DNA from: JALYYC01 sp963795805
Lineage (GTDB): Bacteria; Chloroflexota; Dormibacteria; CF-121
Assembly (NCBI GenBank): GCA_963795805.1
Contig: CAWCIV010000004.1
Coordinates: 930,001-994,000 of the forward strand
Length of the DNA: 64,000 nucleotides
Direction of reading: 5' to 3'
Below the pieces are notes generated by a model. That model searched no databases, was not told the DNA's origin, and worked only from the letters and a program-made list of their open reading frames with translations. The position numbers and the translations under genes were made by a program. Shown here in pieces: positions 16,258 through 24,602 of this stretch; position 1 is the first letter of the stretch; each line of letters begins with the position of its first letter.

Positions 16258-16976
16258 AGCTACACGAGCTCGCGCCGGCCCCGGGATCTCACAAGGCGCG
16301 CAAACGGGTGGGACGTGGCCCTGGGTCTGGCCATGGCAAGACGTCGACCCGTGGGCAGAAGGGCCAGCGGGCGCGGACGTCCGTCAACGTCCCGAAGGCG
16401 TTTGAAGGTGGGCAGACCCGCCTTACGATGCGGATCCCGAAGTGGCGTGGCTTTCACAACAAATGGAAGAAGAGCTTCGCGATCCTGAACCTCTCGCACC
16501 TCAATCGCTTCGAGGATGGGGCGGACGTCACCCCGGAGCAACTGGTGGACTCCGGCGTGATCAAGGATGTCGGAGCCGGCATCAAGGTGCTGGGTAGCGG
16601 CGACCTGACGCGCAAGCTGACGGTTCACGCCCATCGGTTCTCGGCCGAGGCCCGCAAGAAGATCGAGGCGGCTGGCGGGACGGTGGCCGTGATTGCGGTG
16701 CCACCGCCGATCCGTGAGAAGACCAAGCGGGCCAAGAACCAGCCCAAGCGCGTGATCCCGGCCAAGCCGGAGGACGGCGACGAGGGCAAGTCGAAGGCCG
16801 AAAAGAAGGCGAAGCCGACAAAGGCCGAAAAGGCCGCCGAAAAAGCGGCGAAGCCAGCGAAGGCCGAGAAGGCCGAGAAGCCCGAGAGGGCGGCGAAAGC
16901 TCCTCGGGCGGAAGCGACCGATGATGGCCCGAGTTCGGAGAAGAAGGGTCGCCCGGAAAAGGGTAAGAAGGGCTAG
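16254..16976 (+). CDS. rplO: Ribosomal protein L15 with Lys/Ala/Glu tail
   Basis: A 240-residue L15, against the usual ~147. The N-terminal GSHKARKRVGRGPGSGHGKT and FEGGQTRLTMRIPKWRGFHN segments and the KIEAAGGTVAVI end are canonical. About 90 further residues are Lys/Ala/Glu/Pro repeats (KAEKAAEKAAKPAKAEKAEK), similar in style to the rplV and rpsC tails. Three nt upstream of secY. Confidence 0.96.
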   Translation: MKLHELAPAPGSHKARKRVGRGPGSGHGKTSTRGQKGQRARTSVNVPKAFEGGQTRLTMRIPKWRGFHNKWKKSFAILNLSHLNRFEDGADVTPEQLVDSGVIKDVGAGIKVLGSGDLTRKLTVHAHRFSAEARKKIEAAGGTVAVIAVPPPIREKTKRAKNQPKRVIPAKPEDGDEGKSKAEKKAKPTKAEKAAEKAAKPAKAEKAEKPERAAKAPRAEATDDGPSSEKKGRPEKGKKG

Positions 16977-16979
16977 TCG

Positions 16980-18284
16980 ATGCTTGAGGCGATTGGGAAC
17001 GCGCTCCGTATTCCGGAGCTCCGGCGGAAGATCCTCTTCACGCTGGGGCTCTTCCTCGTGTTCCGGATCTTCGCCCATATCGCCGTGCCCGGCGCCGACA
17101 AGGCCGCTCTCGACAAGCTCTTCAACTCGAACGCCTTCCTGGGCTTGCTCGACCTGTTCTCCGGCGGTGGCCTGTCGACGTTCTCCATCATCGCGATGGG
17201 TGTCAACCCCTACATCAATGCCTCGATCATCATGCAGCTCATGACCGTGGTCTCCACGCGCATGAAGGAGCTGAGTAAAGAGGGCGAGTTCGGGCGCCGC
17301 AAGATCACCCGATGGACCCGCTGGCTCACGGTGGCGCTCGGCCTGTTGCAGGCCTGGGGCCTGACGCTCGTCTTCAGCCGCCAGGGCGTGCTCAGCACCA
17401 CCATCGGCTGGTTCGGCATCGTCGGCATCATGGTCACCCTGACCGCGGGGACGGTGATGCTGATGTGGTTCGGGGAGCTGATCACCGAGTACGGCATCGG
17501 GAACGGGATCTCGCTCGTCATCTTCGCCGGCATCGTCGGCCGGATTCCGAACACGATCTACAACCTGCTCACCGGTGGCGGCCAGTCGAACCTGGCGCCA
17601 TTAATTCTCTTCGCGGCTCTTGCGATCGTCGTGACGGCGTTCATCATCGAGGTCCAGCAAGCACAACGGAAAATCCCAATTCAGTCAGCGCAGCGGGTCG
17701 TGGGGCGCAAGGTCTACCAGGGTCGCAGCTCGCACCTCCCGCTCCGCGTGAACCAGGCGGGGGTCATTCCGATCATCTTCGCGATCTCGATCATGTTCTT
17801 CCCGGTGATCGTCGGAAACTTCCTGGCGACCGCCCCCAATCCCTGGGGTGCGATCTCCACCTGGCTACGGAGCTACTGGGTCCCGGCCGGCCCGAACGTG
17901 CCGACGGACATCCTGTACAACGTCGTGTATTTCATCCTGATCTTTGGCTTTACGTACTTCTATACGGCGGTGACCTTCGACCCCGTCGACACGGCCGACT
18001 ACCTGAAAAAGCACGCCGCATTCATCCCGGGCATTCGACCCGGCGTCGCGACGGCCCAGTACCTGGACCGCACCATGACGCGGATCACGTTTGCCGGCGC
18101 GCTCTTCCTCGGTGGCGTCACGGTGTTGATCCCGCTCCTCGCCACGGCGCTTACCCGAATACCGACCCAGAACATGTACCTCGGTGGGACCGCGATCCTG
18201 ATCGTGGTTGGCGTCGCTCTGGACACGATGAAACAGATCGAGACCCAGCTGATCATGCGTCAGTACAAGGGGTTCATCAAGTAG
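16980..18284 (+). CDS. secY: Protein translocase subunit SecY
   Basis: A 434-residue SecY, the channel of the Sec translocon, with about ten hydrophobic segments. Characteristic pieces: the first helix LGLFLVFRIFAHIAVPGADK, the plug/TM2 region LLDLFSGGGLSTFSIIAMGV with NPYINASIIMQLM, PLRVNQAGVIPIIFAISIMF in the middle, and LGGTAILIVVGVALDTMKQI with a cytoplasmic end MRQYKGFIK. In the standard place between rplO and adk. Confidence 0.98.
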   Translation: MLEAIGNALRIPELRRKILFTLGLFLVFRIFAHIAVPGADKAALDKLFNSNAFLGLLDLFSGGGLSTFSIIAMGVNPYINASIIMQLMTVVSTRMKELSKEGEFGRRKITRWTRWLTVALGLLQAWGLTLVFSRQGVLSTTIGWFGIVGIMVTLTAGTVMLMWFGELITEYGIGNGISLVIFAGIVGRIPNTIYNLLTGGGQSNLAPLILFAALAIVVTAFIIEVQQAQRKIPIQSAQRVVGRKVYQGRSSHLPLRVNQAGVIPIIFAISIMFFPVIVGNFLATAPNPWGAISTWLRSYWVPAGPNVPTDILYNVVYFILIFGFTYFYTAVTFDPVDTADYLKKHAAFIPGIRPGVATAQYLDRTMTRITFAGALFLGGVTVLIPLLATALTRIPTQNMYLGGTAILIVVGVALDTMKQIETQLIMRQYKGFIK

Positions 18285-18309
18285 CGAGGCTTCCTCGCGG
18301 AATGAATCG

Positions 18310-18978
18310 ATGAATTTGATCCTGTTTGGCGCGCCCGGAGCCGGCAAAGGCACCCAGAGTGGGTACCTGATCGAGCAATACCGGATCCCGGCCATCGCGA
18401 CCGGTGACATGTTGCGGGCGCAGCGGCGGGCCGGTAGCGCCCTGGGCGAGCGGGTCAAGGGCTTCATGGACCGTGGCGAGCTGGTGGCGGACGAGGTGAT
18501 GGTGGACATCATTCGAGACCGCCTGCAGCAGCCGGATGCCCAGAAGGGGTTCATCCTCGATGGCTTCCCTCGCACCGTCGCGCAGGCAGAGGCGCTCGAC
18601 GCCATGCTGCCGGCGATCGGGCGCCAGGTCGACGCCGTGATCTACCTTCGGGTGAGCCGCCAGGTGCTGATCGACCGGCTCTCTCACCGTTACAGCTGCC
18701 GGAGCTGCGATGCCGTCTACAACTTCACGCCGGAACAGGCGGGGAACCTGCCACGCTGCACGATCGACGGCGGTGAGCTCTACCAGCGCACGGACGATCA
18801 ACCGGAGATCGTCGCCAGGCGGATCGACGTCTTCCTGAAGCACACGGCGCCACTCATCGACTACTACAGCGTCCAGGACAAGTTGGAGAACATCGACGGC
18901 CAGATGACGGTGCCCGAGGTTCGGTCCGACATCACACGCCGGCTCGCCACCCGCCTGGATGGAGTCCGGCCACGATGA
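18310..18978 (+). CDS. adk: Adenylate kinase
   Basis: A 222-residue long-type adenylate kinase (ATP + AMP to 2 ADP). P-loop GAPGAGKGTQSGYLIEQY at residues 7-24, AMP-binding TGDMLRAQ and DGFPRTVAQAEAL. The LID contains a zinc site of Cys-Cys-Cys-Asp type: SCRSCDAVYN, then RCTIDGG. It overlaps map by 4 nt (ATGA). Confidence 0.97.
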   Translation: MNLILFGAPGAGKGTQSGYLIEQYRIPAIATGDMLRAQRRAGSALGERVKGFMDRGELVADEVMVDIIRDRLQQPDAQKGFILDGFPRTVAQAEALDAMLPAIGRQVDAVIYLRVSRQVLIDRLSHRYSCRSCDAVYNFTPEQAGNLPRCTIDGGELYQRTDDQPEIVARRIDVFLKHTAPLIDYYSVQDKLENIDGQMTVPEVRSDITRRLATRLDGVRPR

Positions 18979-19751
18979 TCATCTACAAGTCGCAGGCTGA
19001 GATCGAGCTGATGCGTGAGGCGGGCGCCATTCTTGCCCAGACCCTGAACCGGCTGCAGGGCATGGCTCGGCCCGGCGTCACCCTGCTCGACCTCGACCGC
19101 GAGGCCGGCCGGTTCATCCGAGAGCACGAGTGCATCCCCGGCTTCGTCGGCTACGACGGCTACCAGAACAACATCTGTACGTCCGTAAACGATCAGGTCG
19201 TGCACGGCATCCCCACCAACCGCAAGCTCCGAGAGGGCGATCTCCTGAGCCTTGACGCCGGCTTGATCCATCGGGGTTTCTGGGCCGACGCCGGGGTCAG
19301 CGTGCCGGTCGGGAAGGTCTCTCCTGAGGCGCAACGGCTGATCGAGGTCACTCGCGAGGCGCTCGCGATCGGGATCAATCAGGCGCAGGTCGGCAACCAC
19401 ATCGGCGACATCAGCGCCGCCATCCAGCAGCACGTCGAGGCGGCGGGCTTCTCGGTAGTCGAGCAGTTCGTGGGTCATGGGATCGGCCGCGACATGCATG
19501 AGGACCCCCAGGTACCCAACTTCGGGATCGCGGGCCGCGGGCCCCTGCTGAAGCCGGGGATGGTGCTGGCGATCGAACCGATGGTGAATGCCGGCTCCAA
19601 AGAAGTCGCCCTGCTTGGTGACGGCTGGACCGTGGTCACCCGGGATCACCGCCTCTCGGCCTATTTTGAACACTCCGTGGCGATCACGGCTGATGGTCCA
19701 CAGATCCTGACAGTTGTGCCGGATGCCGTGAGCTCGAAGACCCGGCCATGA
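18975..19751 (+). CDS. map: Methionine aminopeptidase, type I
   Basis: A 258-residue enzyme that removes initiator Met. All five metal ligands are visible: SLDAGLIHRGFWADAG (two Asp), GHGIGRDMHEDPQVPNF (His), MVLAIEPMVNAGS (Glu) and FEHSVAIT (Glu). No N-terminal zinc-finger extension, so type Ia. Confidence 0.97.
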   Translation: MIIYKSQAEIELMREAGAILAQTLNRLQGMARPGVTLLDLDREAGRFIREHECIPGFVGYDGYQNNICTSVNDQVVHGIPTNRKLREGDLLSLDAGLIHRGFWADAGVSVPVGKVSPEAQRLIEVTREALAIGINQAQVGNHIGDISAAIQQHVEAAGFSVVEQFVGHGIGRDMHEDPQVPNFGIAGRGPLLKPGMVLAIEPMVNAGSKEVALLGDGWTVVTRDHRLSAYFEHSVAITADGPQILTVVPDAVSSKTRP

Positions 19752-19839
19752 GCACGCCTGCCGAGTACGAACGTAGTGTGATATGCTTTACCTTCGTGTG
19801 CCGGAAATCCGGCGACATTGGCATGGGCATTTGCTGCTG

Positions 19840-20046
19840 ATGCCGGAAGATGTCGTCGGACGGGTGGTAGAGCCGATGCCCAACGCGCTCTACCGTGTCG
19901 AACTCGATACCGGCCACAGGATCGTGGCACACGTGGCGCCGGCTGCGCGGCTTCGGTTTCTCCGGGTGATCCCGGGTGACCGTGTCCGCGTCGAGGTGTC
20001 ACCGCTGGATCCGGGACGCGGTCGAATCGTCAAGAAGGCAGATTGA
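19840..20046 (+). CDS. infA: Translation initiation factor IF-1
   Basis: A small S1/OB-fold protein; EDVVGRVVEPMPNALYRVEL and GHRIVAHV, then RVIPGDRVRVEVSPLDPGRG match IF-1. ATG 19840 gives 68 residues, close to the family's ~72. The frame is also open to ATG 19783, which would add 19 residues (LYLRVPEIRRHWHGHLLL) with no IF-1 counterpart. Neither start has a good Shine-Dalgarno. A TATGCT at 19782-19787 could be a local -10 element. Confidence 0.9.
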   Translation: MPEDVVGRVVEPMPNALYRVELDTGHRIVAHVAPAARLRFLRVIPGDRVRVEVSPLDPGRGRIVKKAD

Positions 20047-20049
20047 AAA

Positions 20050-20163
20050 ATGAAAGTTCGTTCGTCGGTCAAGAAGATATGCGTGAAATGCAAGGTCATC
20101 AAACGCAAGGGCGAGGTGCGGGTCATCTGCGTCACGCCGAAGCACAACCAGAGGCAGGGTTAG
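20050..20163 (+). CDS. rpmJ: Ribosomal protein L36
   Basis: A 37-codon gene. The product MKVRSSVKKICVKCKVIKRK continues to a Cys and a His (VICVTPKHNQ), giving the zinc-binding CX2C...C...H pattern of C+ type L36. It lies 3 nt after infA and 4 nt before rpsM, its standard position. Confidence 0.96.
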   Translation: MKVRSSVKKICVKCKVIKRKGEVRVICVTPKHNQRQG

Positions 20164-20167
20164 CTAG

Positions 20168-20548
20168 ATGGCGCGTATAGCCGGCATCGACATCCCGCGC
20201 GAGAAGCGGGTCGTTATCGCCCTGACGTACATCTACGGCGTTGGTCCGCACACGGCCCGCCGGGTGCTGACGATCGCGAACGTCGACCCCAACCTGCGGG
20301 TCAAGACCCTCAATGACGAGCAGATCGGCCGCCTGCGCGATGTCCTGGACAAGGAAGCGAAGGTGGAGGGCGAGCTCCGCCGCGAGATCGCACTGAACAT
20401 CAAGCGGCTGATGGAGATCGGGACCTACCGCGGGCTCCGTCACCGGCGCGGCTTGCCGGTGCGCGGCCAGCGGACCCGCACGAACGCCCGCACCCGTCGC
20501 GGCCCACGGAAAACCGTCGGCGTCAAGAAGAAAGTCGAGAAGAAGTAA
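20168..20548 (+). CDS. rpsM: Ribosomal protein S13
   Basis: A 126-residue S13, which contacts tRNA and forms the head bridge B1. ARIAGIDIPREKRVVIALTY and RRGLPVRGQRTRTNARTRRG are diagnostic, and the C-terminus is the usual basic GVKKKVEKK. Confidence 0.98.
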   Translation: MARIAGIDIPREKRVVIALTYIYGVGPHTARRVLTIANVDPNLRVKTLNDEQIGRLRDVLDKEAKVEGELRREIALNIKRLMEIGTYRGLRHRRGLPVRGQRTRTNARTRRGPRKTVGVKKKVEKK

Positions 20549-20550
20549 GC

Positions 20551-20943
20551 ATGCCTAAGAAGAAAGTCGTCCGCACTCGCCGCCGTGAAAAGAAGAATGT
20601 CACGGTGGGCCAGGCGCACATCCAGTCAACGTTCAACAACACGGTCATCTCGCTGACGGATGCCCAGGGCAACGTCCTCGCCTGGGGCAGCGCCGGCAGC
20701 CAGGGCTTCAAAGGCTCGCGCAAGAGCACGCCCTACGCGGCACAGACCACGGCCGAAGCGACGGCGCGTCGGGCGATGGAGCACGGGTTGAAGCAGATCG
20801 AGGTCTTCGTCAAGGGGCCGGGTGCCGGCCGCGAGGCCGCGATCCGTTCGCTGCAGGCCGCCGGTCTCGACGTCACGGCGATTACGGACGTCACGCCGAT
20901 TCCGCACAACGGGTGCCGGCCGCCCAAACGGAGGCGCGTCTAA
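20551..20943 (+). CDS. rpsK: Ribosomal protein S11
   Basis: A 130-residue S11 of the 30S platform: AHIQSTFNNTVISLTDAQGN, SAGSQGFKGSRKSTPYAAQT and the end DVTPIPHNGCRPPKRRRV. The stop overlaps the rpsD start as TAATG (20941-20945). Confidence 0.98.
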   Translation: MPKKKVVRTRRREKKNVTVGQAHIQSTFNNTVISLTDAQGNVLAWGSAGSQGFKGSRKSTPYAAQTTAEATARRAMEHGLKQIEVFVKGPGAGREAAIRSLQAAGLDVTAITDVTPIPHNGCRPPKRRRV

Positions 20944-21569
20944 TGGCTCGTTACGAGGGCCCCGTCTGCCGCCATTGCCGCCGCGAGGGAGTCAAGCTGT
21001 TCCTCAAGGGCGAGAAGTGCTTCACGAAGTGCACGCTCGACCGTCGCTCGATGCCGCCGGGCATGCACACGCAGGTCCGCCGGCGGAAGGTCTCGGACTA
21101 CGGCATCCAGCTGCGCGCCAAGCAGCGCGCCAGACGCATTTATTTCCTGCTGGAGGGCCAGTTCCGGCTGTATTTCAATCGGGCGTCGAAGATGACCGGC
21201 GTCACGGGTTTGAACCTGCTCCGGCTGCTCGAGACGCGTTTGGACAATGTGATTTACCGGCTCGGCTTCGCCGCCTCACGCCGGGATGCGCGCCAGATGG
21301 TCAGTCACAAGCACTTTGCGGTGAACGGCCGAACGGTCAACATCCCGTCCTACGCCGTGCGTGTTGGTGATGTCATCACCGTGCGCGAAGCGAGTAAAGA
21401 CGTTGAACGAATCAAGACGGCCGTTGCCGCCGGCGAGCAGCGGACCGTGCCGCCGTGGCTCAATGTTGACCGCGACAACCTGACGGCGAAAGTCACCGGC
21501 GAGCCGGGTCGCGAGGACATTGATCAGACGATTCAGGAGCAATTGATCGTCGAGTTTTATTCACGCTAG
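20943..21569 (+). CDS. rpsD: Ribosomal protein S4, zinc-binding form
   Basis: A 208-residue S4, a primary 16S binder. The N-terminus has four cysteines, CRHC then CFTKC, the zinc (C+) form. The S4 RNA-binding domain is seen as RLDNVIYRLGFAASRRDARQ and then VSHKHFAVNGRTVNIPSY. It ends EQLIVEFYSR. In E. coli S4 represses the alpha operon; no leader for that is evident here. Confidence 0.97.
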   Translation: MARYEGPVCRHCRREGVKLFLKGEKCFTKCTLDRRSMPPGMHTQVRRRKVSDYGIQLRAKQRARRIYFLLEGQFRLYFNRASKMTGVTGLNLLRLLETRLDNVIYRLGFAASRRDARQMVSHKHFAVNGRTVNIPSYAVRVGDVITVREASKDVERIKTAVAAGEQRTVPPWLNVDRDNLTAKVTGEPGREDIDQTIQEQLIVEFYSR

Positions 21570-21589
21570 TTTCATACACAGGGAGGACC

Positions 21590-22546
21590 ATGTTCGACAT
21601 CGCCCAGCCGCAAGTCAAGAGTATCGAGAATTCGACCAGCTACGGAAAGTTCGAGATCGAGCCGTTGGAGCCCGGATTCGGCACCACGCTCGGCAACTCG
21701 CTCCGCCGGGTGCTGCTGTCGACATTGCAAGGCGCCGCCGTCACGTCCGTGTCGATCGAAGGCGTCGCGCACGAGTTCTCGTCGATCCCCTACGTGAAGG
21801 AAGATGTGACCGAGATCATCCTGAACCTGAAAGGGCTCAATCTGAAGTCATATACGGATGAACCGGTGCGGCTCACGCTCGACGTGACCGGGCCCAAGCG
21901 GGTTACGGCCGCCGACATCCAGGCACCGAGCGACGTCGACGTCGTCAACCAGGACCTTTACATCTGCACCCTGGACAGCAACAAGGGTCGCCTCCGGATG
22001 GAGCTGACCGTCGAGCGCGGCAAGGGCTACGTCCCCGCGGACCGGAACAAGAAAGAGGGCCAGCCGATCGGCGTAATCCCGATCGATGCCATCTTCAGCC
22101 CCGTCGTCAAGGCGAACTTCCTGATCGAGAAGACCCGCGTCGGCCAGGAGACCGACTGGGACAAGCTGATCCTGGAGGTCTGGACCGACGGCACGATCAA
22201 GCCGGATGAGGCCATCAGCGACGCCGCCAAGCAGTTCACGAGCCACCTTGGCCTGTTCACGAACTTCACCAACAGCATCAAGCTGGCCGACATTCCGGCT
22301 GCCAAGGGCAACGATGTCTCGACCCGCCTGGCCGACGTGCCGATCGAGGATCTCGATCTGTCGGTCCGGGCGCTCAACTGTCTGAAGGCCAATGAGATCA
22401 CGAAAGTCGGCCAATTGGTCGCTCTGCGCGAGGAGGACCTGCTGAGCCTGCGGAACTTCGGCCGGAAGTCGCTCGACGAGATCAAAGAGAAACTGGTGCA
22501 GCGCGGATTCCTGACCCAGGAAGAGCTCACCAAGGTTCTGGTCTAG
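21590..22546 (+). CDS. rpoA: RNA polymerase alpha subunit
   Basis: A 318-residue alpha subunit. The N-terminal assembly domain has EPLEPGFGTTLGNSLRRVLL and EFSSIPYVKEDVTEIILNLK. The C-terminal domain, which binds UP elements and activators, has DLSVRALNCLKANEITKVGQ and RNFGRKSLDEIKEKL. A GGGAGGA Shine-Dalgarno precedes ATG 21590. Flanked by rpsD and rplQ as usual. Confidence 0.98.
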   Translation: MFDIAQPQVKSIENSTSYGKFEIEPLEPGFGTTLGNSLRRVLLSTLQGAAVTSVSIEGVAHEFSSIPYVKEDVTEIILNLKGLNLKSYTDEPVRLTLDVTGPKRVTAADIQAPSDVDVVNQDLYICTLDSNKGRLRMELTVERGKGYVPADRNKKEGQPIGVIPIDAIFSPVVKANFLIEKTRVGQETDWDKLILEVWTDGTIKPDEAISDAAKQFTSHLGLFTNFTNSIKLADIPAAKGNDVSTRLADVPIEDLDLSVRALNCLKANEITKVGQLVALREEDLLSLRNFGRKSLDEIKEKLVQRGFLTQEELTKVLV

Positions 22547-22548
22547 GG

Positions 22549-22565
22549 ACCTGGTCTAACCAGGT
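22549..22565 (+). repeat. Perfect 7-bp hairpin in the rplQ leader
   Basis: ACCTGGT-CTA-ACCAGGT forms a perfect stem with a 3-nt loop between the rpoA stop (22546) and the rplQ start (22572). No U-tract follows, so it is not a terminator. It could limit ribosome access to rplQ or act as an RNA-processing site. Confidence 0.6.
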
Positions 22566-22571
22566 TACGAG

Positions 22572-22925
22572 ATGCGGCATCAGAAAGCAGGGCGGAAATT
22601 CAGCCGGAGCACGGCTCATCGCCGCGCGATGAGCCGGAACCTGGTGACCGCGCTACTCGACCATGGCCGCATCCAGACAACCGAAGCCAAGGGTAAAGAA
22701 CTTCGACGCTGGGTCGAGACGATCATCACGAGCGCCAAGGTCGACAACGTGGCGACCCGCCGCCGGATTGACGCCTTTGTCGAGGATCCGGCCGTGACGG
22801 AAAAGCTCTTCACCAAGCTGATCCCGCGGATGAAGGACCGTCCGGGTGGCTACACGCGAGTGCTCAAGATAGGCCCGCGCCTGGGCGACGGCGCGCCGAT
22901 GGTGCTCATCGAGCTAGTGGACTGA
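22572..22925 (+). CDS. rplQ: Ribosomal protein L17
   Basis: A 117-residue L17, located at the tunnel exit. RHQKAGRKFSRSTAHRRAMS and RNLVTALLDHGRIQTTEAKG are diagnostic; it ends GDGAPMVLIELVD. Only a weak Shine-Dalgarno follows the hairpin. It is followed directly by truA. Confidence 0.97.
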   Translation: MRHQKAGRKFSRSTAHRRAMSRNLVTALLDHGRIQTTEAKGKELRRWVETIITSAKVDNVATRRRIDAFVEDPAVTEKLFTKLIPRMKDRPGGYTRVLKIGPRLGDGAPMVLIELVD

Positions 22926-23654
22926 ATGCGCAATATCAAGTTGCTCGTTGAGTACGAAGGCACGCGCTATCACGGCTGGCAGGAGCAGGCGGGCCAGGCG
23001 ACCGTCGAGGGTGCGCTCAAGGCCGCCATCCACTCGCTGACCGGCGAGGCACCCGAGTTGACCGCGGCGGGGCGGACGGACGCCGGCGTTCATGCGCTCG
23101 GCCAGTGCGTGAACTTCACGCTGGCTGGGCCGTTTGCAATCGAGCAACTGCCGGGTGCGCTGAACAGCCGGCTCGCGGTGGATATCGCCGTGCGGCACGC
23201 CGAGGTCGTTGACGATGCCTTTAATGCGCGCTACTCGGCCCGTCTGCGCCGGTATGCCTATCGGATCCGGCAGGCCTTGCCGCGCGGCGCCTACCAGCGG
23301 CAATATGCCTGGGGTCTTCGCGACCCGCTCGACCTCCGCCGCATGCAGGCGGCCGGGGTCAAGCTGGAGGGCCGGCATGACTTCAAGGCGTTCGGCTCCA
23401 GCCCGCGGCCCGGCGGTCATACGGTACGACGCGTTGATGATCTGACCGTCAGCCAGCACGGTGACTGGGTCACGATCGCCGTGACCGCCGACGCGTTTCT
23501 CTACGGCATGGTTCGTCGCATCACCGGGGCGCTGGTCGAAGTCGGCCGTGGCCGTCGATCGCTCGAATGGATCGATGAATTGCTAACGGGTTCGAGCACG
23601 GGCCTGCGTCCCGCGCCCGCAGTCGGCCTCGTTCAGGTCTCGGTAGAGTACTAA
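22926..23654 (+). CDS. truA: tRNA pseudouridine(38-40) synthase
   Basis: A 242-residue TruA, which isomerises uridines 38-40 of the tRNA anticodon arm. The catalytic Asp lies in AAGRTDAGVHALGQ (about residue 52). Further motifs: YHGWQEQAGQATVEGAL near the start and FLYGMVRRITGALVEVGRGR. It starts immediately after the rplQ stop and precedes rplM, an arrangement common in Gram-positive-like genomes. Confidence 0.96.
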   Translation: MRNIKLLVEYEGTRYHGWQEQAGQATVEGALKAAIHSLTGEAPELTAAGRTDAGVHALGQCVNFTLAGPFAIEQLPGALNSRLAVDIAVRHAEVVDDAFNARYSARLRRYAYRIRQALPRGAYQRQYAWGLRDPLDLRRMQAAGVKLEGRHDFKAFGSSPRPGGHTVRRVDDLTVSQHGDWVTIAVTADAFLYGMVRRITGALVEVGRGRRSLEWIDELLTGSSTGLRPAPAVGLVQVSVEY

Positions 23655-23659
23655 GAGCC

Positions 23660-24130
23660 ATGGGCAAGTCAAAGACGTACACCGCACGACCATCGGATAT
23701 CAAGCCCGAGTGGTACCTGGTCGACGCCGATGGCCAAACCTTAGGACGCCTGGCCGCCAACGTCGCAAAGGTCCTTCGTGGGAAGCACAAGCCGACCTAC
23801 ACGCCGCACCTGAACACCGGCGATCATGTGATCGTGATCAATGCCAAGGGCATTCGGGTGACCGGCAAGAAAATCACGGAAAAAATCTATACGTCGTACA
23901 CGGGATATCCGGGCGGCCTACGCAAGGTAGCCTACGGTGACCAGCTGGTGAAACATCCGACGTTTCCGTTCCAGCACGCGGTCGCGGGCATGTTGCAACA
24001 CGGAACCCTGGGCAAGGCGCAACTGAGCCGGCTCAAGATCTATACCGGTGAGGCGCACCCGCACGTGGCGCAGCGGCCGAAGGCAATCAAATTTGGAGTT
24101 CATGGGGAGATCGAAGTCCTTGGCGGATAA
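23660..24130 (+). CDS. rplM: Ribosomal protein L13
   Basis: A 156-residue L13. WYLVDADGQTLGRLAANVAK, TGDHVIVINAKGIRVTGKK and KIYTGEAHPHVAQRPK are the family landmarks. Partner of rpsI in a two-gene unit at the end of the string. Confidence 0.97.
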   Translation: MGKSKTYTARPSDIKPEWYLVDADGQTLGRLAANVAKVLRGKHKPTYTPHLNTGDHVIVINAKGIRVTGKKITEKIYTSYTGYPGGLRKVAYGDQLVKHPTFPFQHAVAGMLQHGTLGKAQLSRLKIYTGEAHPHVAQRPKAIKFGVHGEIEVLGG

Positions 24131-24518
24131 CGGGAGTTACTACTACGGAACCGGACGGCGCAAGAACGCCGTGGCGCGCGTGCGGCTCTACCCCGGCGAC
24201 GGGACCATCACTGTCAACGACAAGACGCCCCTGCAGTACTTCGGCCGGCGGATGCTGGAGATGGTCGTCGTCGAGCCACTGAGACTTACGGAGAGCCAGA
24301 AGAAGTTCAATATCTCGGCGAAAGTCAATGGCGGCGGCATGTCCGGTCAGGCCGGTGCCCTGCAGCACGGCATCGCGCGCGCGCTGTGCGTCGCGGACCT
24401 GGCGATGCGTCCGGTCCTCAAGAAGCACGGCATGCTCAGCCGCGATCCGCGCATGAAGGAACGCAAGAAAGCGGGCCTCAAGCGCGCCCGCAAGGCGCCT
24501 CAGTACACCAAGCGCTAG
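24102..24518 (+). CDS. rpsI: Ribosomal protein S9
   Basis: S9, whose C-terminal tail touches P-site tRNA. YYYGTGRRKNAVARVRLYPG, NGGGMSGQAGALQHGIARAL and the end RKKAGLKRARKAPQYTKR are canonical. ATG 24102 (138 aa, GGAG eight bases upstream) overlaps rplM by 29 nt; TTG 24120 is an alternative giving 132 aa. The last codons of the gene form unit 1 of a tandem repeat that continues downstream. Confidence 0.95.
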   Translation: MGRSKSLADNGSYYYGTGRRKNAVARVRLYPGDGTITVNDKTPLQYFGRRMLEMVVVEPLRLTESQKKFNISAKVNGGGMSGQAGALQHGIARALCVADLAMRPVLKKHGMLSRDPRMKERKKAGLKRARKAPQYTKR

Positions 24519-24584
24519 CCAGCGCGCCGCAGTCCAGCAAGCGCTAGCCAGCGCGCCGCAGCACACCAGGCGCTAGTCGCGCCG
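24501..24584 (+). repeat. Imperfect ~29-bp tandem repeat of the rpsI 3' end (about 2.9 copies)
   Basis: Units at 24501-24529, 24530-24558 and 24559-24584 share the core AAGCGCTAGCCAGCGCGCCG, with substitutions and a short deletion in the third. Each unit encodes a version of the S9 end plus stop in the same relative frame: QYTKR-stop, QSSKR-stop, QHTRR-stop. This is the direct junction to the broken HNH gene. Confidence 0.8.
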
Positions 24585-24602
24585 TAGTGCCCCACGCCCG
24601 CC

